Shown: positions 42,994-56,675, counted from the stretch's first letter. The stretch: 64,000 nt of DNA from Linnemannia hyalina (GCA_019671135.1 JAHRHY010000021.1:1-64000), one strand, 5' to 3'. The notes: generated from the sequence alone by a model not told the origin. Program-made: numbers and translations.

Positions 42994-45316
42994 TCACCAC
43001 TTGCCCTTGCTCTTGCCCTTCTTCTTTTTGCTCGAGTTTGAAGAACTCTTTGCCTTGGCAATAGCTGCAATATCAACAACCTCCTCGACAACTGGAATCT
43101 CCCTTGCAGGAGCTGCAGGTGCAATAGGCTCGCGCCCGGCAATTCTAGCACTACCTGTGCCACCGATGCCACCGCCCTCCAAGTTCAGTCCTTGAGGTCC
43201 CTTGCCCATGTCCTTTCTTGAGCCACCGCCAGTCTTGCGGGTCCTGGCTAGGCGCGCTGCTGCACGATCGCGCTTTGGCAACCATCTCTCAGGATCAGGT
43301 GTTCCAGGAGCAGCAGCATCATAGTTCTTGGGCAACAAGGGCTTGCGCTTCCTGAGACGACGGGCTCCAGTACGACGAGATCTTGATCCAGGACCCAATG
43401 GGCGGCGGCCGCCGCCAATAGCGGCTCCTGCGTTCTCAGTTGACACGTATTCGCGCTTCAATCCTGGAACAACTCTTTCGAGAGACTCAACATCCAAGGC
43501 CATCACATTCTTCATCTCAGGCAAAGAGGCTCCGTACTTCTCGGCCAGGGTCGGTTCGAACTCGGAGTAGGCCATAATCAAGCCCGCGATGCTGGCGGGG
43601 TCGGAGGGATCGGCACGAACAAGCTCCTCGTAATCCTTGGCGGCGTCTTTGTAGCGGTGCGATCTCAGCTTGAAGGCAGCAGTCTGCCTCAACAATGTCA
43701 AGGGCAATGCTGTGTTTGATCCCGATCCCTTGTTATTCTTGGTCCAGATAGCACTGGCCTCGCTCAACAGATCAACTCCTTTCTCGCCCTGACCAGCCTG
43801 GTCGTACAACCAGACCAACAATGCGACATACCCTGGACGATGCTGCTCCTTCTCGGGCAATGACCTCAAGAAGCGGGTCAAAGACTCGATAGCGGTCGTA
43901 TAATCCTGTCCGTTGATCAGCTCCAACTGAACAATTGCAAATTGAACGGCAACTGAATCCGGCTTGGCAGCAGCAAACTCCTTCAGCTCCTCCAACGCTT
44001 TGGCGGTCTTCTTTTGGCGGTGCAAGGTGGCAGCCAGGATGAGGTAGAGGGCGTCGTTGTCGGGTTGAGATTTGAGCAACTGCTGAGCGGTATCACGGCA
44101 GGCGGCAAACTTGTTCTGGTAGAGCTGAAGCAAGAGCTCGTTCATGGCTATGGTTCTCTTCTGAGATGAAAGAAACTTGACTCCAAGGGCTTTGGTGTTG
44201 GCGGACTTGATCTTCTTCGTCGAATCGAACAAGTCATCCTCCTTTTGAATAGCAACCAAGTTGTTGGCGGCAACTGCTGGAACCGTGACCTCCAAAGCCC
44301 TATTATGGAAAGTCGTTGTAGAAATGAGTGATCGTGGGCAACTTGACTTTCTGCAGCAAAAAAAAATAAAATAAAAGCTGGCCTTTCTGCAATATGTCCG
44401 CGCGCAATCTTGAGGAGGAGGAGGAGAAGGGGAAGGAAGGGATGCTTACTTGATTTTGAGAACCGATTGGTAGAGCTCGCGGGCCTGCTCGGTGCGTCCG
44501 AGCAATTGGTAGACGTAGGCCGTCTGAACAATAATAATAGCCATCTCTTGTTCGATCTCCTCCTCATCATATTCACTCAATGACTCGCGGCAAAGGGTCT
44601 TGGCTTCCTCCAGCAGAGTAAGAGCCTGGGTGTAGTCACCCTGCGCAATACGTGCACAGGCCGAGTTGAAGCTGAGCTCATAGGTGGTCTTGATTACATC
44701 CTCGGCCTTCCAGCGTTCATCTAGAGTCTCTCCCGAGTAGAGCACAGCCGCCTTGCAGGCATTAAAGTTGGTCATGATGTCGTTGTAGCTGTCATCCGAC
44801 TTTGAGGTGTCCTTGAGCATTCCGGCGTAGAGCTCAATGCAATCTTGATAACGTTCCATACGGTAGAGCATCTGAGCCTCCAAGTGGCGCAAATCCCAGG
44901 GGAGCTGACCGCCAGTCAACTGAACATGCTTGCGCGTCGCCTCGATCAGAGTAGCACCGTCGGAGAGTTGGTTGGTGCGGTAAAGACAGTAAGCCTTTTC
45001 AAAGACAAACTTGCCCTCGAGACCACGGTTGAGGATGGAGAGAGCATCGGGGTAACGTTCCAGGCGGATCAAAGTAATGGCTTTGCAGTGAAGCGCGTCC
45101 TTGTCTTTGGGGTCCACTGCGAGAACTAGAAAGCAAAATGAGGTCGTGATAAGGTCACAGGAGCGTTAGGTGAGCTACAACACGACGATGACACGGATCT
45201 TCTGCAAGAGATGAGGGAAGGTATTTACTCTTGTCGCTAATGACGAGAACTTTGTCATGTTCCTCGCGCTTGATATGGCGTTCGAGCTCGCCAAAGAGCT
45301 GCTGGATGTTGGCCAT
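42994..45316 (-). CDS. SRP72: Signal recognition particle subunit SRP72
   Basis: SRP72 with SRP68 binds the 7S RNA in the cytosolic particle that targets nascent secretory proteins to the ER. Three exons (45316-45229, 45125-44450, 44299-42994) total 2070 nt, 689 aa. The protein is a TPR-type helical solenoid from MANIQQLFGELERHIKREEH onward (DKDALHCKAITLIRLERYPDA, FEKAYCLYRTNQ). Near the C-terminus is the SRP72 RNA-binding motif (PF08492): RRLRKRKPLLPKNYD followed by PDPERWLPKRDRA. The end is a Lys/Ser-rich tail. Normal length for the family; no anomalies. Confidence 0.93.
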
Positions 45317-45541
45317 CGTGATGACAGTAGACGGCAGGATGATGGGTAAGGAAGGTGTGAAGACAAGATGATGCTGTTGGCGCCGATGATCTCTATGTAA
45401 GATGTGTTATTTCCAGTCACTAATTCCATGCACTGAGACAAGCCACACGATGTATAAAGTGCAGGCCCTTCCCCTACACCCCCAAGCTCACCAGGCTCGC
45501 CCACTCTCCACGCCGACAAACTCAAAGCCGCTGAACTTGCT
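45317..45541. promoter_or_regulatory. Divergent promoter of SRP72 and the F-box gene
   Basis: 225 bases between the start codons. A TATAAA-like TGTATAAAGTG lies at 45450-45460, about 85 bp upstream of the F-box start; the rest is C-rich. No other site is clear. Confidence 0.45.
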
Positions 45542-47128
45542 ATGTCCGCCGTATCATCTATCACCACACCGCCTCTGCCGGTATCCGTGAAGGCATTGGA
45601 CATCCCCGAGATCGCCTCCCTTGTCGGACAACACCTTAGCAAGATAGACTTAGCCTCCTGTGCACTCGTCGCGCACATCTGGTTCCAAGTCTTCACACCG
45701 CTCGTCTGGAAATCCATTGAAGCAGGCCGCCCGATCTCCAGTCGCCACCATGACCACAACGACCGCGACGACACTCACCGCAGCTCTACTCACCATCGCC
45801 TATCGCTATCCAAGTACGGCGCATTCATCAGAACATTGGCCATCATTCCTGAACCAGAAAATACCGCGGTCTCAGACCTGGACTTGATATTCGAATGTCC
45901 CGCTGTTAACTCTCTCGTTCAACTGACCGTCAATCTGGAGAGAGGTGCGAGCGATACTGTTGGGGGCGTTGTCAGGCGCAATCAAGATACCCTCCGTCTG
46001 TTAAAACTGGTCTTTCAAATGGACAAGCGACAACGACCGCCTGGATGGCTTGGCGAGCGGATGTTTGAGTTCCCAACGGTGGCACCATGTCTACAGTCGC
46101 TTTTTCTGGAGTACTGGTGTATGAGTAAACGGGAGCTGGTCTTAATCCTCAAAGGATGCCTCAATCTCAAGCTGCTATCTTTTGGTAACATCACCATCTT
46201 GGATAGGGAGGACGAGGCAGACGAACAGGCTGTAGGCGACAATGACAATTGTGGTGGGGCTCATCCAAGCAACAAGGACATCCTTGGCGATACTGACGAA
46301 GATTTTCAGCACCAATCAATCGAGACGTTTCGAATGTGTTCAAGACTCTGTCCGATTCTGGAGTACCTTCCCAAGATCAAGCTACTCGAGTTCTACAGAT
46401 TTGATCGGCAGATCAAGGATGAAGAGCTAGAGCGGTTCTGTGCTTCGTTGCGGACTCACTGCCCGGATATACAGGACATATGGGCATATGGCTTCGAATG
46501 CTCGATGCTTCCGGCCATCCTGGACAGTCTTCCTCGACTAGTCAACTTTCGTGGTTCAAGTGACTTGCCGACTGTACTTTCGATGTTGGACCATGCTCTA
46601 ACCCTGGAGGAGGCCAATCTCTCGGACTATACGGAAAGGACATTTTTACCATTACAGTTTCTGGAATCATGTCCCCGGCTCAGGACATTCTGGACAGGCC
46701 ATTCATTGACGACCATGGATGAGGTTCAACATTCGCTAAAACGAGGCTGGGCATGTCAATTAACACTCGAAGAGCTCCGACTCAGCATCTTCAAGCTCAC
46801 GCCGGTTCTGATCGAGGCCATCATGCAGGAGTTGAATGCGGAAAGGGCTACAGACTCGAGACAACAACGGGCATCAAGACTACTAGCGGCCCGTGGAGAT
46901 GTGACCCTGGAGGAGTATGAGCGACAGAAGGAACAGCAACTCCAGGATGCCATTCTAGCGCTTTCACCAGAACAACAAGTTTTTCGGCGGCAATTTACAG
47001 CATTCTTGGTGACTTTGGACAAGCTTAAGCGACTCAACTTTGGGACAGGGTGGTATTCTCTTGCGCGGCGATTGCCATCAGCAGCAGTAGCAGCAGCAGC
47101 AGCGTCATCGTCATCATCATTATCATAA
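45542..47128 (+). CDS. F-box/LRR-type protein
   Basis: A single-exon gene of 528 aa. Residues 17-55 form the F-box: ALDIPEIASLVGQHLSKIDL followed by ASCALVAHIWFQVFTPLVWK, expected to bind Skp1 in an SCF ubiquitin ligase. The remainder has irregular leucine-rich segments (LQSLFLEYWCMSKRELVLI, CPILEYLPKIKLLEFYRF, CPRLRTFWTGHSL) that would select the substrate. Its target is unknown; such genes are strongly expanded in Mortierella-like fungi. The end is a poly-Ala/Ser tract from GCA and TCA repeats. It is convergent with the defensin-like gene (191 bp). Confidence 0.8.
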   Translation: MSAVSSITTPPLPVSVKALDIPEIASLVGQHLSKIDLASCALVAHIWFQVFTPLVWKSIEAGRPISSRHHDHNDRDDTHRSSTHHRLSLSKYGAFIRTLAIIPEPENTAVSDLDLIFECPAVNSLVQLTVNLERGASDTVGGVVRRNQDTLRLLKLVFQMDKRQRPPGWLGERMFEFPTVAPCLQSLFLEYWCMSKRELVLILKGCLNLKLLSFGNITILDREDEADEQAVGDNDNCGGAHPSNKDILGDTDEDFQHQSIETFRMCSRLCPILEYLPKIKLLEFYRFDRQIKDEELERFCASLRTHCPDIQDIWAYGFECSMLPAILDSLPRLVNFRGSSDLPTVLSMLDHALTLEEANLSDYTERTFLPLQFLESCPRLRTFWTGHSLTTMDEVQHSLKRGWACQLTLEELRLSIFKLTPVLIEAIMQELNAERATDSRQQRASRLLAARGDVTLEEYERQKEQQLQDAILALSPEQQVFRRQFTAFLVTLDKLKRLNFGTGWYSLARRLPSAAVAAAAASSSSSLS

Positions 47129-47319
47129 AAGTGGCGAGAAGAACTAGCTTGCTTCCGTTTATTATGATGAATTAGGAAATAGAAATTAGGAGAGAGAGGG
47201 AAAAAAAAATGAATATAAAGTTTTAACGTTCGAGATGTGGGGTGGGCAACCAATGGTGATGGTCCAGAACTTGCAACGACGCGCAAAGAGACGACGACTT
47301 AGACCTTTCCATATACCGG

Positions 47320-47817
47320 TCACTTGCTGCAGGAACAGACATTGGCATCGGGTCCTATGCAATTACCCTCTCGGTACCCCCCACCCACGCATGCCGAGCT
47401 GCAAAGTGCTTTTTCTGCTGGGCAATAACTGGAATGCGTTGGGCCTGATGGCATTGGTGCGGCTTCGACCGTTGATACTGCTGTGCTGAAAGGAAACAAG
47501 CCTAGAAAGGCAACCATGACCAGTGTTGCGATGAGGAGCCACTTGGTAGATCCAGAGAGAGTCGTCCTGGGCCTGTTTGTTGTCGTCGTCCTAGCCGAGC
47601 AGACGTGGGAGGAGACTGTGATATTTGGAGACGATTTGTGGGGTCGAGATCTGGAGTGAGGCTTAGAGGTGCGGTAACGAGCTGCTCGAACGCAACTGGG
47701 ATAAGAACATCTAATGTCAGAAATACTAGAATTTTGGGTGCCGACCATGGCATTGGCTCCGATGGATACAGGGACAACCGATGCGAAGAGAACTTGAACG
47801 GACGAGGACTTGAGCAT
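47320..47817 (-). CDS. Cys-rich defensin-like protein with membrane/signal segment
   Basis: A 165-aa ORF. The last 34 residues contain six cysteines at 132, 139, 143, 153, 161 and 163, spaced C-x6-C-x3-C-x9-C-x7-C-x-C. CxxxC plus CxC with a GNC before the fourth cysteine is the cysteine-stabilised alpha-beta layout of fungal, insect and plant defensins. Before it is a hydrophobic stretch (WLLIATLVMVAFLGLFPF, residues 93-110) followed by STAVSTVEAAP, like a signal peptide and cleavage site. That segment is preceded by 90 Ser/Thr/Arg-rich residues. Either the true start is elsewhere (an unrecognised upstream exon), or this is a type II membrane precursor. Antimicrobial function is inference; I saw no homologue to confirm it. 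Confidence 0.5.
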   Translation of the reverse strand: MLKSSSVQVLFASVVPVSIGANAMVGTQNSSISDIRCSYPSCVRAARYRTSKPHSRSRPHKSSPNITVSSHVCSARTTTTNRPRTTLSGSTKWLLIATLVMVAFLGLFPFSTAVSTVEAAPMPSGPTHSSYCPAEKALCSSACVGGGYREGNCIGPDANVCSCSK

Positions 47818-47975
47818 TGCGAAGGAGATGACGATGACGACGATGGTAATGATGATGATGTTATTGTCGTTGGTGGTGTCGATGATGGGTGGCTGCTGGA
47901 GGACTTGTGGACGTAAGACGACAAGTGAAGCCAATTTAGTTTCCTGCGTGAAATATGCTCTGAAAACAAGGAAGG

Positions 47976-48014
<39 letters not shown>

Positions 48015-49880
48015 GGAAGAGAGAGGAAGAGAGGGATGGCAGAGATGAGAAGAAAATGAGACGAAAATAACGAGGAGAGGCGATAGTTAAATAGAATGCG
48101 AAAACGTCCTTGTCGTTTATATTGCTACTCAGTCTCCCAGAAAGCAGTTTTGAGATACAATTTACAAGTAAATCGAAGGTAACTTGTTGGCCATAAAGTG
48201 ATACGGAGAAGCAATTCAGACAACACCGAGTCGCCAGATGAACAACTTGTGTGATCAGTCCAAACAGGAGGTTGGTCGTTAGGAAGGAGGGTGGAAGTGG
48301 AAACCAGAAAGCAAACAGGGGGGAAAGGATGGCAAACAGAAACGAGAGACTCCAATAGATCCTTGGACTTGGAGAAGGGTGAAGAGAAAACGATGCACGT
48401 TTGAATGGGCAAGGGTGGGTGAGCGCAAAAGTACAGAGGCGAACAGTAAGAATGAGACATAGAATAACATATAACGGGTGTGGACGAGTAAGCAAAAGGC
48501 ATGGATAAAAAAGGACACACAGGCCACACAGACAACTGCAGTGCTGAGCATTTTTCCTGTAGGCAGAGAGGTGTCGAGACAAGCGGATAACAAGTAATTG
48601 AATAACACGGACCAGAAAACTAAGGACAAATAGGAAAACGCGACAATCAAAGGAAAATCGCGATTGTCGAAGCGGGATAGAGTTTACAAAAACGATTACC
48701 GTGATTGTTTGCTTATCTTAATTGTTGGCTCTCGCGTCCGTCCCCTTGAAAATCTGCCCCCCCTCTTTCTTCCTGCCGACTACTAAAAGCAAATACAGCT
48801 GGATAGATGAATTCAAAGTCTGACAATCCCTTATCTTTTTTTTTCTGGGTCATTGTCATCGTCGTGATCATCCTGCTCTTTGACTTCCTTCCTTACCCAA
48901 CCTGCCTCCAAGAAATAACCACCCAGTCTCCTTTAGTTATTTCTGCCCATTCTTTCTATCGTGAGGAAATTTCGCTTTTGGTATCCATTGAGAAGATCCT
49001 AACGACAATCCATTTTCCGCTGCTTTTAATTCATTGTCTTGGCCTTACTTGGATGTTTTTTTCTTAGCACGGTTTCTCCGGTCAACGTCTATCCTGAGAT
49101 CATCCTTCGGTGTTGTCTATCCATGCATATCGCAGCTAACTCTGGCTGCACATCTCTCCTCCTCTTCTCCGTAACCATCCTCCTTTGGATACCTTACTGG
49201 CCAACACACAGTTAACTCTAGCCGACAGCAAATGAAGGATCTGTAATAGGTGTTTCGCCTCCTTCACCCTCTCCCCATCCCAGCTTTCCGTCCTTCATGC
49301 ACCGCATGCATTGTGCGTTTCCCCTCATTTTTTCCCTTCGGCCCTTCCATTCCTTTCTGTTACGGTCCCCTTCTTGCTCTCAGAAAAGGCGAACCAAAAA
49401 AAAAAAATGGAATGAGAAGACGGAAAGGCACGCACCGCCTCTGGACCCCTTGCATCAGTGACATCAGTCCCGAAGAATTTATTTCGACTTCTGTTCCAGT
49501 TTGGCATCCTCCTGCAATAAGACGAGGTTGCTCTAGAGTACTATAATTTTACTTTGTGCCTTTACTTTCTGCCACGTCCTCAGGACAAAAAGTGGTACAT
49601 TTTAACTTGGATATGGTGCTGTGGTGCCTGGTACCGTACCGCTGTAGAAAGGGAGGTAGATGAACGACTTGCATGCCTTCTTCCAAGTCCCATCAACTGG
49701 ATTGCTTTAGCAAAGCAGTGCACAAAGAAAGGCGAACAACAGAAAAGCATGGCATGACTCCAGGAAACCCCGAAGACAGCTTCCACATATAACTGGAGAG
49801 AACAAAATGAAGATGATGGATTTCGGCAGGAAGAAAGAAAGATCAACCTACCAACCTAGAGTATGTTTGTAAATGTGTGG

Positions 49881-49926
<46 letters not shown>

Positions 49927-50952
49927 TAGAGAACATGCTCGAAAGTATAATATGGAATCTCATTGACTCCTGTCCCCACTCTGCTTTCTCGTATCGTCCA
50001 CAACTTTTTACTCTCTTTACTCCCTCTTTTCTTGGAACCTACGCACTCACCCTTTTTCTTTCTCTTGACCTCTTCACAGCCAGAAATAGCCGTCTTTCCA
50101 GGAAAGCGCCTCATTTCTCCCTTTCTTGGTAGACGGCGATGAAAAAGTGGAGCGCCATTTCTCCTATTATCTCGCCCAAACTCCTGGACCAATCACAATT
50201 CTTATGGCAGGATGACCCATGTTGTCGGGAGGGGGAGGGAGAGAGAGGAGACAGATGCGATGATATCCACTTTTGTACTCGGGGAAAAGGCAGCAAGTGC
50301 TTTAGTGAGATCAGTCGGAACGTTCGTGTCTCTCCTGTTGGGCTTTTCCTTCTATCTTCAATCTTTGTCTTTCTGCGCCCGTACTCTCACAACGCATTTG
50401 CCTCGTAGTAAGTTTGCCTGTTGCGTTTTTCAAAGAAATCCTCCACGAAACGCCAACTACCAAATCAGAACGCACCTTCGCTTTTATGATTGATCAGTAA
50501 TCGTTCTCTAACTTTACCATTCATCATGTCCTTCGACATTCACAACGGTGCAAAACGAAATGCCCCTCGTGAAACTTCTTTGGTATCGCCTGTTGTCCTG
50601 ATCATAACGGCTACAACATGTGCCTTCTCCTCCCCTTCTGCTCCATCAACATCCTACGGACGAGTCCCTGGATGGTCCATCTTTATCCGGAAGCAATACA
50701 ACCTTCCTCCCTCCTCGATTCCCCCCTCCCCCTTGTATATCCATCCCCTTCACCAACGCCCTCCCTTTTTTTTAATGAACATCCACCTGATCCAGAATGA
50801 TACGGCCCTTGTCCGCATGTCCCATCTTGGTCTGTCTAGATGGGCGTTGCTTCCGGCGCCACTGGTGAACAACCGTTGGGTTTGTAGCTAGGGAGGATTC
50901 TAAACGACTTGCCAGGTCCGAATCTTGTCCGACTAGCCGGAAGGATAGAACG
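47818..50952. other. Gene-poor 3.1 kb, purine/pyrimidine-rich
   Basis: I see no supported gene. The segment has GA tracts at 47970-48030 and 49884-49921, long C/T-rich stretches and only short incidental ORFs. The part to 48700 probably includes the promoter and leader of the defensin-like gene, and the right end the 3' UTR of the RA-PH gene. Confidence 0.5.
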
Positions 50953-53900
50953 TCACTGGAAGCCATCGAAAGAAGCGCCTTGGCTGAATCTACCACTCCG
51001 AGTCAAATGTGTTAAAGAGGGCTGGGTCTTGGTTTTCGATATTGGCTTCACTGTGGAGGGATCGACAATGATCATCGCTGCAGCCGGTCTACCAAGGGCA
51101 ATGGATGGAGCTGTGATGGGTGGTTGCTGCAGGCTATTGTGCGTGGGAGATACAAAGAAGGAAGACTCATCTCCAACTCCCGCCAAAGTCGCCACTGTCG
51201 CCGCCTCTGCTGCTGCTGCTGCTGCTGCATTGGCTCGATCCTTGGCCCTCAGAAAGTTCTGTGCCTTCTCCGATAAACGGATCTCAGGCGCGCGCGGGGC
51301 ATGGTACGACGGAATGAGTGTATCTTCTGGCGGAAGGGCAGACCGCTGATCTTTGATCGGACCATCTAGAAAAAGAAAATCATAACGGGGTTGAGCACCA
51401 AGGAGTCAATGTCGTGTCAGAAGTACACAGCCGTTTCCGAATTCGGGACGCTTTTTCATGGGTACAGTACATGAAACACTCCTTGAAAACATACCTAAGA
51501 ATTCCCCAAGAACGTTCTGGAGGGCTTTCCACCCCCCCTCTGTCTCTGTGTACCCCTTGAGACTCACAAATGTCCTCCCCTCGGAATCTTTCGCTTCACT
51601 CTGCTCCAAAAAAGGGCATTGAAGCAGAACTCGAAGCATAGCAGCAGTGGCAGATCGAGATGCTTCTTGCTTCATCTGTTCCTCATGAGCCGCCTTGGTC
51701 TGTGAGGCACAGGATGCCTCCTCAACCTCGCATCCCTCGTCTAAGGTTTTGAGAACCCCAATCAGCTTCAGTCGGGACCGCTCCACATTGAGTGCGGTAT
51801 TGAGGGACTCTTGTTGCTGCTGGATCGATGCACGCTTTTTGGACGTGATTTCAGACAGTGTCGGCTTGGTCTGTCGCATGGGTGACGCAAGTAGTGGGGA
51901 TCCGAGAAGGTCCTGTGAGAACCTGCTGTCGATGCTACCCAGGGGTTCTTGACGTATCTGCAAGGCCTTTTGCAAGTCCTCAGCCAGTGACAGGACATTG
52001 GATGTAGAGGAAGGTGACATAGCAACCGTTGGTGGCACAGACTCCGGGGTCAACGTCATTCCGTCTGGGGTTCCCGTTTGTGAATGGGAATGATGCTTGG
52101 GGCGCGCCCGGTTAGGTGTGATGTCAGCACTGGAAGCCAAGATGACGTTTCTCAACAGCATCGAGTATGGGCTGTGTTTAGAGAGTGACGCTGCCGTAGG
52201 AAACATGGACCCTGGTGGAGCCGAACGAGCCCTATTCTCCACAAAGAGGCTGGGCGTACGAGTAAGAAGACTTTTGTCGAGTTGCCCCTGGGCTGGCGAA
52301 GGTGTCGAGGCAAACTTGGGAATCACCAGCAATTCAGGAACCGGAGGCGTGGGCATAGGCGTAGGGGGAAATGGCCGTTCGTGAAGAGGAGACATAGAAG
52401 GCCAAACTGGCGGGTTCAGGTAAGTAAACCGGCCAAACGAAGGAACCACACTGTCAGACCTCGCATGGGACTTGGTCTGCAACGAATCATCCGGAAGTGG
52501 TTGGAAAGGCGACGAAGCTGTTCTCGTCCTAGGCGGAGCCGAAAGACGGTTCTTCTCACGAAGCGGTGACTTCTTGGAACGCGCCGGAGGGCTACCAGGC
52601 GAAGAGGACCTTGGGGATGAGACTGATGCTGACTCCATACACTCCACAACGATGTCTCCAGCCGACGACGTTGAGATCTTGATGCAGAAGAAGTAGAGTC
52701 GTAACTTGTGCGCCATCGAGGCCTCCACCGTCCTTTCTGCTTCGAATCCTGCATTATGGCTTGATAAACCAATGTTGTTATCCACATCTGAGCCGCACTC
52801 AGTGGTGAGAGCTCTCTCACATCGGTTTCGTGTTGATGTCAAAGGAAATCCGAATCTGGGACGGGACACTGGTGAGTCGCTCTGACGCTCATCCACGCTG
52901 GCTCTGTCGTTATCATCCTGCTTCCTGACCTCTGTCCACTGGAACTGCCCTTGGTCGTTGATCACCGCAAAGCATTTGACATATCGTCCGGACGCCTTTG
53001 TAATGCTGATGTTGGCTGCTCGGCTTCCTTGAGATGCTGTCGGCGCTGACGATGTAGAGCTGGTCCTGCTCATCGATGTTGCCAATAATGCTCGTTTAGA
53101 CTCTGGAGGAGTATCAAAAGAATCCTGGTCGTCTTTTTTCAAGGCACCGCCATCATGAGGGATATAGAGCCAGATGTATCCTGAATACAACGCTGCGCCA
53201 GAAGACTTCAGAAGGGCTTGAACGGATGGCTCCAGCAGCGAAATGTCCCCGATGCTATTAACAGTCTGCTCGGCGACACGAATGGCAGCAGTTAATGGTT
53301 CAGGCGCCGAACCTACAGTTGAATAATAATGGCATGACGGTTGGTCAGATTGTGCAAGATTTTCGTCCCGTTGCATACATATCGTACCTAATATGTACTT
53401 GGGTTGTGCTTGCTACATACCATTGGATCGCCGGAGTTGGTCTCGAAGCGTCTGCTGAGACCTATGTTGCGAAATCATACTCCGCATACGAGACAAGTAC
53501 ACTGGCTCTGTCAAGGTTCTTTGACGTTCAAGTCCTCCAGGCGTGCTCTGAACTGAAGTCTGATAGCTCGATAGCGAACTGTTCCTAGATAGTGTCTGGC
53601 GCTCCAATTGGTGAAGATTCTTGTAACCGGAGCCACTTGAGGAATAGCTGGACCTGCTGAGGCGATACTTGAGCTCAGCGATGGTGTAGTTGGCTTGTCG
53701 CTTTTCACTGCCTTCACTCTCGCTACCATAGTTGCTTTTGCTGTTACTACCGCCAGTGCCGTGGTGTAGGTTCGACAGTGCTGCAGCTGCATTTGAAATG
53801 AGAACGGGATTGATTGACGGCGTGGCCGATGCTGACTGGGATGTATGACTCCTTTTGCGTTCTGAGTGGTAAGCTCCCTCGATGACGGTCCGATGATAAG

Positions 53901-56644
53901 CATCTGTGTGAGAGTGATGTCTGTGACGTTTGGTAGCCGACATAATCGTTTGGCCCATAGAGGCTGGTGGTGGCAAAGACGGCAGTGGCGGGAGAGGTGG
54001 CGGCATTACGATTGACGATGCTGGCACACTGAGGTCGAACGGTGGAGACAGTTCTTGCAACGGTGTATTGTTCAATGAGTTGAATATCCTGATCCAATGA
54101 TGGAGCTCCTATACGATGGAAAAGTGGCAAAAAAACATTAGAGGAGTTAGGCAAAGCTGCTTTTAATGCACATAACGAAAATGATGATGCGGAGCAAATA
54201 CATTTTCGTCATATTCGTTCGTACACTTTCGCTTGAGGCCCTGAAGCACACTACTGGGACTGTCGGATCCTGTGAGGTGAAGATGCTGATCATGCTGGGA
54301 GACATGGCTATTGTTGAGGAATTTAACTTGAAGCTGTGGCGAGGATTCTGTGGGATAGCAGAGGCAAGGACAGTTAACGGTGGTGTCAGCTCTTGAGATT
54401 TCGTTGTCGTGTCCTATTGTCAAAGCGAAAATATGAAGGTAATGGTGAGAAACGGCTGTACTTTTCCATTATGTCAATGACGACAGCATACTGCCAATGG
54501 CATCATACCTTCCGTTTGTGATAGATGAACAATTTGTTGCCTTGCAGCACAACCCAGCGCTCCTTCCAGGCGTGCTCTTTGTTTCCTTGACCAAGCTTGC
54601 TCTTTTTGGACTTTTTATACAACAGCCCCTCCGCATAGTGATCGTAATAGCTTAGTGGTGTGCCAGGAGGTGGGAGTTGAATGTAGCTGTTCCTGAGCTG
54701 GAGTTCGAGTAGACAATGCGGTTGCAAGTTGTAGGAGCTCACAAGTCTTGAGTCGTCCAGCCAGTGACCCTATTGTGATGGCAAGTGAATCGCAATTACG
54801 GTTAGATATACCGGCTTCGATTGTATAGACCATCAAGGCATACGACCAAGAAATGTAGCGACACCTACTGCAGTTAACCAGAAGAGCCCAAAGCAGGCCT
54901 TCCATGCTGTGCACTCTGAACTGCGAGCTTCAGTAATGGCTGGGTTTTCCTCGTCCAGACAGTGGTTTGCCAGTATCCCGCCATGATTGAGGACTTCGCG
55001 ATCGATGTGTTTACTGTTGTTGCTGTTCTGTCGACTCCTGTAGTGGGCCCAGCCGGGGATGTTGCTAAATCGCTTTGTGGAGTGTCCATCCTTGCCGTGC
55101 TTGTCACCGCCGATCGCTGACCCATGCCCGTCGTTCTTGTGGAGGGTCGAGTAGGATACCAGTCGATTTAGCTGTTGCTGACTCAGACAATGCTGCAGCT
55201 GACCCTGATGTTGGTGCTTCTGTTGACCATATTGCTTAACGACAGGCATTGCAAACAGTGCAGGCTGAGCATGACAATGGTCACCGCTATGGCTCCAGTG
55301 GCCGTCGTTTCTGATGCGTGAAGACCCGTAAGGGACTCTTGGAAGTTCCTGCCTGATTGAGTATGCTTGATCCCTATCTTTTGTGGCGCCCATTCGAGTT
55401 GGGGATGACTGACCAAACAGGTCGCTGACAATGAGCTCCTCGGCCCTCAACTCGGCCTCGTCGTCGTCGATGCTCTCCTGGTCATTGAAGCTGTCGTCGT
55501 CCTGTCCACTGCGGCTTAAGCGATGGGTAGGTGAAGGGGACAATGCGACTTCACAAGGAAGCATGAGCGAACTTGAACTAAAGTGACTCGAATCACGTGT
55601 CCGTAGGCTTGGCGAAAGGGTCGTATCAGGATTGACAGAGGCCAAGGTGACCTCGGAAGTGGCTGAAACGGAGGATGTGTCGGAGGTCTGTGAAGGAACG
55701 GATGATAGCCTGCATTTGGCAAGAATTAGGTCCCGCGCCTTGTGGATGGGCATATCTCGAGGCAGGTCCACCTGGACCCATAGATCCTTGAGCACGTATC
55801 GAACATGGATCGGGATGATCAAAGGGGTCTCCTTTTTAGAGTCGTGGGTGAGATGAGAGCGAGGCTGACGAACTGGAACATGCAATGCTGTATGGGTATG
55901 TGGGTATGTGTTATTGACACGGTTCGAAGACTCTGTCGACGCTCTCATTCTTCGTGGTCGTGGAGGTGGAGGTGAAGGCGAAAAACAATGCGATTGATGA
56001 GTGTGTTGTGAGGGCTTGTCGAGTCGAGGTCGGTTGCTGATTGAAAACCGAGAGTTGTCTGAAGGAAAGGTAGGCGCCGTAGGCTGCGAATGAGAGCGAC
56101 TCCTGAAGAGTGCCGCTCGCTCACAGGTTTCTTCCTGGTAGAGAGGCTGCTCGCTGCTCTCGATCTGTCCATCCTGCTGCTGCCCTTGTCGTTGTGTGAT
56201 ATATGATTGTTTTGAGCCAGGACTGAGCTGGTTGTGAAAAGAGGCAAAGGTCGTGCTGATGTTGGTGGGGTCATTGTAATGGTTGCGAGGAGAAGAGAAC
56301 GCAATCTTGAGTGGACTTGTGGGGCTGATTGAACATGCAGGAGAAGTAGGTGGACTGAGAAAAGACGGTGGCGCCAGAAGGAGTTGTGTTGGAGGTACGG
56401 ATCGAAGACATCCTGACTCAAACGAAGGCTGACGTGAAGCCGACGACTGGGTGAGTGAAGTCGCCATGGGTAATGATGAGAGAGGATATCTCATTCCTTC
56501 TTCTGCTTGATCGGAGGACAAAGAAGACGATGACGACGAGAAAAAACCGCTAAGACTGAGATTCCTTGTTGCAGAGCGTGCTCGCCTCCGGCGCAACTGT
56601 GGTGAGGGTCCTGGAGTTGCTAAGGAGTGACGAGCATCATCTTT

Positions 56645-56675
<31 letters not shown>

